A DNA stretch of 5,826 bases from assembly GCA_028704195.1 (NCBI GenBank), contig JAQVLL010000146.1:1-5826 (forward strand), read 5' to 3'. The translations under genes and the position numbers were made by a program. This document shows positions 5,565 to 5,826 of this stretch, in pieces. Source of the DNA: Smithellaceae bacterium. Lineage in GTDB: Bacteria; Desulfobacterota; Syntrophia; Syntrophales; Smithellaceae. The first letter of the stretch is position 1. The number at the start of each line of letters is the position of its first letter. The notes under the pieces were generated by a model. That model was not told the DNA's origin, did no database searches, and saw only the letters and a program-made list of their open reading frames with translations.

Positions 5565-5826
5565 ATGATTCCCAAAAATACCAAATATGTCCCTCTCGGG
5601 GTAGATATTGATTTTAGCACGGCAGCAAGCAACCTCTCTGACAGCATAAACATGAAAAATTACCATGACGCGCTGTTCCTGATTCAGCTGGCCGACATCG
5701 GAACGGCAAGCCCGGTCTTGCTTGTGTATTCAGGCGCAGACAATGCGACCTGCACATCTGCGCTTCCGTTTAAATACCGCTTTGGTGGTGCCGCCGCTGG
5801 TTCTGCGAACTGCGATGTTTTCGGAG
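5565..5826 (+). CDS. Hypothetical small phage protein, probably structural, 3'-partial
   Basis: The frame opens at ATG 5565 behind AAGGAGG and stays open for 87 codons to the window end. It begins MIPKNTKYVPLGVDIDFSTA. Visible features are a segment DSINMKNYHDALFLIQLADI (residues 26-45) and a hydrophobic VLLVYSG strand, then a small-residue-rich stretch with FKYRFGGAAAGSA (about 68-80). The pattern suggests a beta-rich globular protein without signal peptide or membrane helix. I do not assign a named family. Its place directly after the capsid gene, with its own strong ribosome binding site, suggests a head decoration or other virion protein made in quantity. A head-tail connector is less likely, as those are usually helical. 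Confidence 0.7.
   Translation, partial: MIPKNTKYVPLGVDIDFSTAASNLSDSINMKNYHDALFLIQLADIGTASPVLLVYSGADNATCTSALPFKYRFGGAAAGSANCDVFG

Noticed and set aside
1..5826. CRISPR array, tRNA, insertion sequence, toxin-antitoxin or defence system
   Set aside because: No spaced repeat array, cloverleaf, transposase or paired small defence genes seen; all long frames belong to the head module.

Overview
The window is a stretch of a tailed-phage or prophage genome (Caudoviricetes), specifically the DNA-packaging and head-morphogenesis module of an HK97-like siphovirus or myovirus. All genes are on the + strand, in the classical order: large terminase (5' end outside the window), portal, ClpP-type head maturation protease, HK97-fold major capsid protein, and the start of a small gene that is probably structural. 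Good Shine-Dalgarno sequences before most genes point to a bacterial host. Base composition is moderate and codon use mixed, with nothing diagnostic of a genus. No integrase, host gene or att site is visible, so the sequence cannot say whether this is a free phage or an integrated prophage.

Layout. Positions 1-1640 hold terL, open at its 5' end. Eleven bases later comes a 62-codon gene with a TTG start for a MerR/excisionase-like helix-turn-helix protein (1652-1840). A noncoding, AT-rich gap of about 220 bases follows (1841-2060). It holds three phased 9-base iterons and a long terminator-like hairpin. Portal (2061-3341), protease (3304-4173 region, stop at 4170) and capsid (4192-5502) are tightly packed, and portal and protease overlap by 38 bases. 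A GC-rich hairpin without a T-run sits after the capsid gene, followed by a strong ribosome binding site and a partial small gene (5565 to the window end).

How the genes work together. The portal occupies one capsid vertex and nucleates assembly. The capsid protein assembles with its N-terminal delta domain as an internal scaffold. The protease, packaged inside, removes the delta domain and then itself. TerL docks on the portal and pumps DNA in with its ATPase, and its nuclease cuts the concatemer. The last gene lies where decoration or head-completion proteins are usually found.

I do not see an undescribed system here. The core genes are ordinary. The parts worth a second look are the small HTH gene with its adjacent iterons and terminator inserted between terL and portal, two tiny upstream reading frames that end on the portal and capsid start codons, and a duplicated palindromic 17-mer inside the protease tail.
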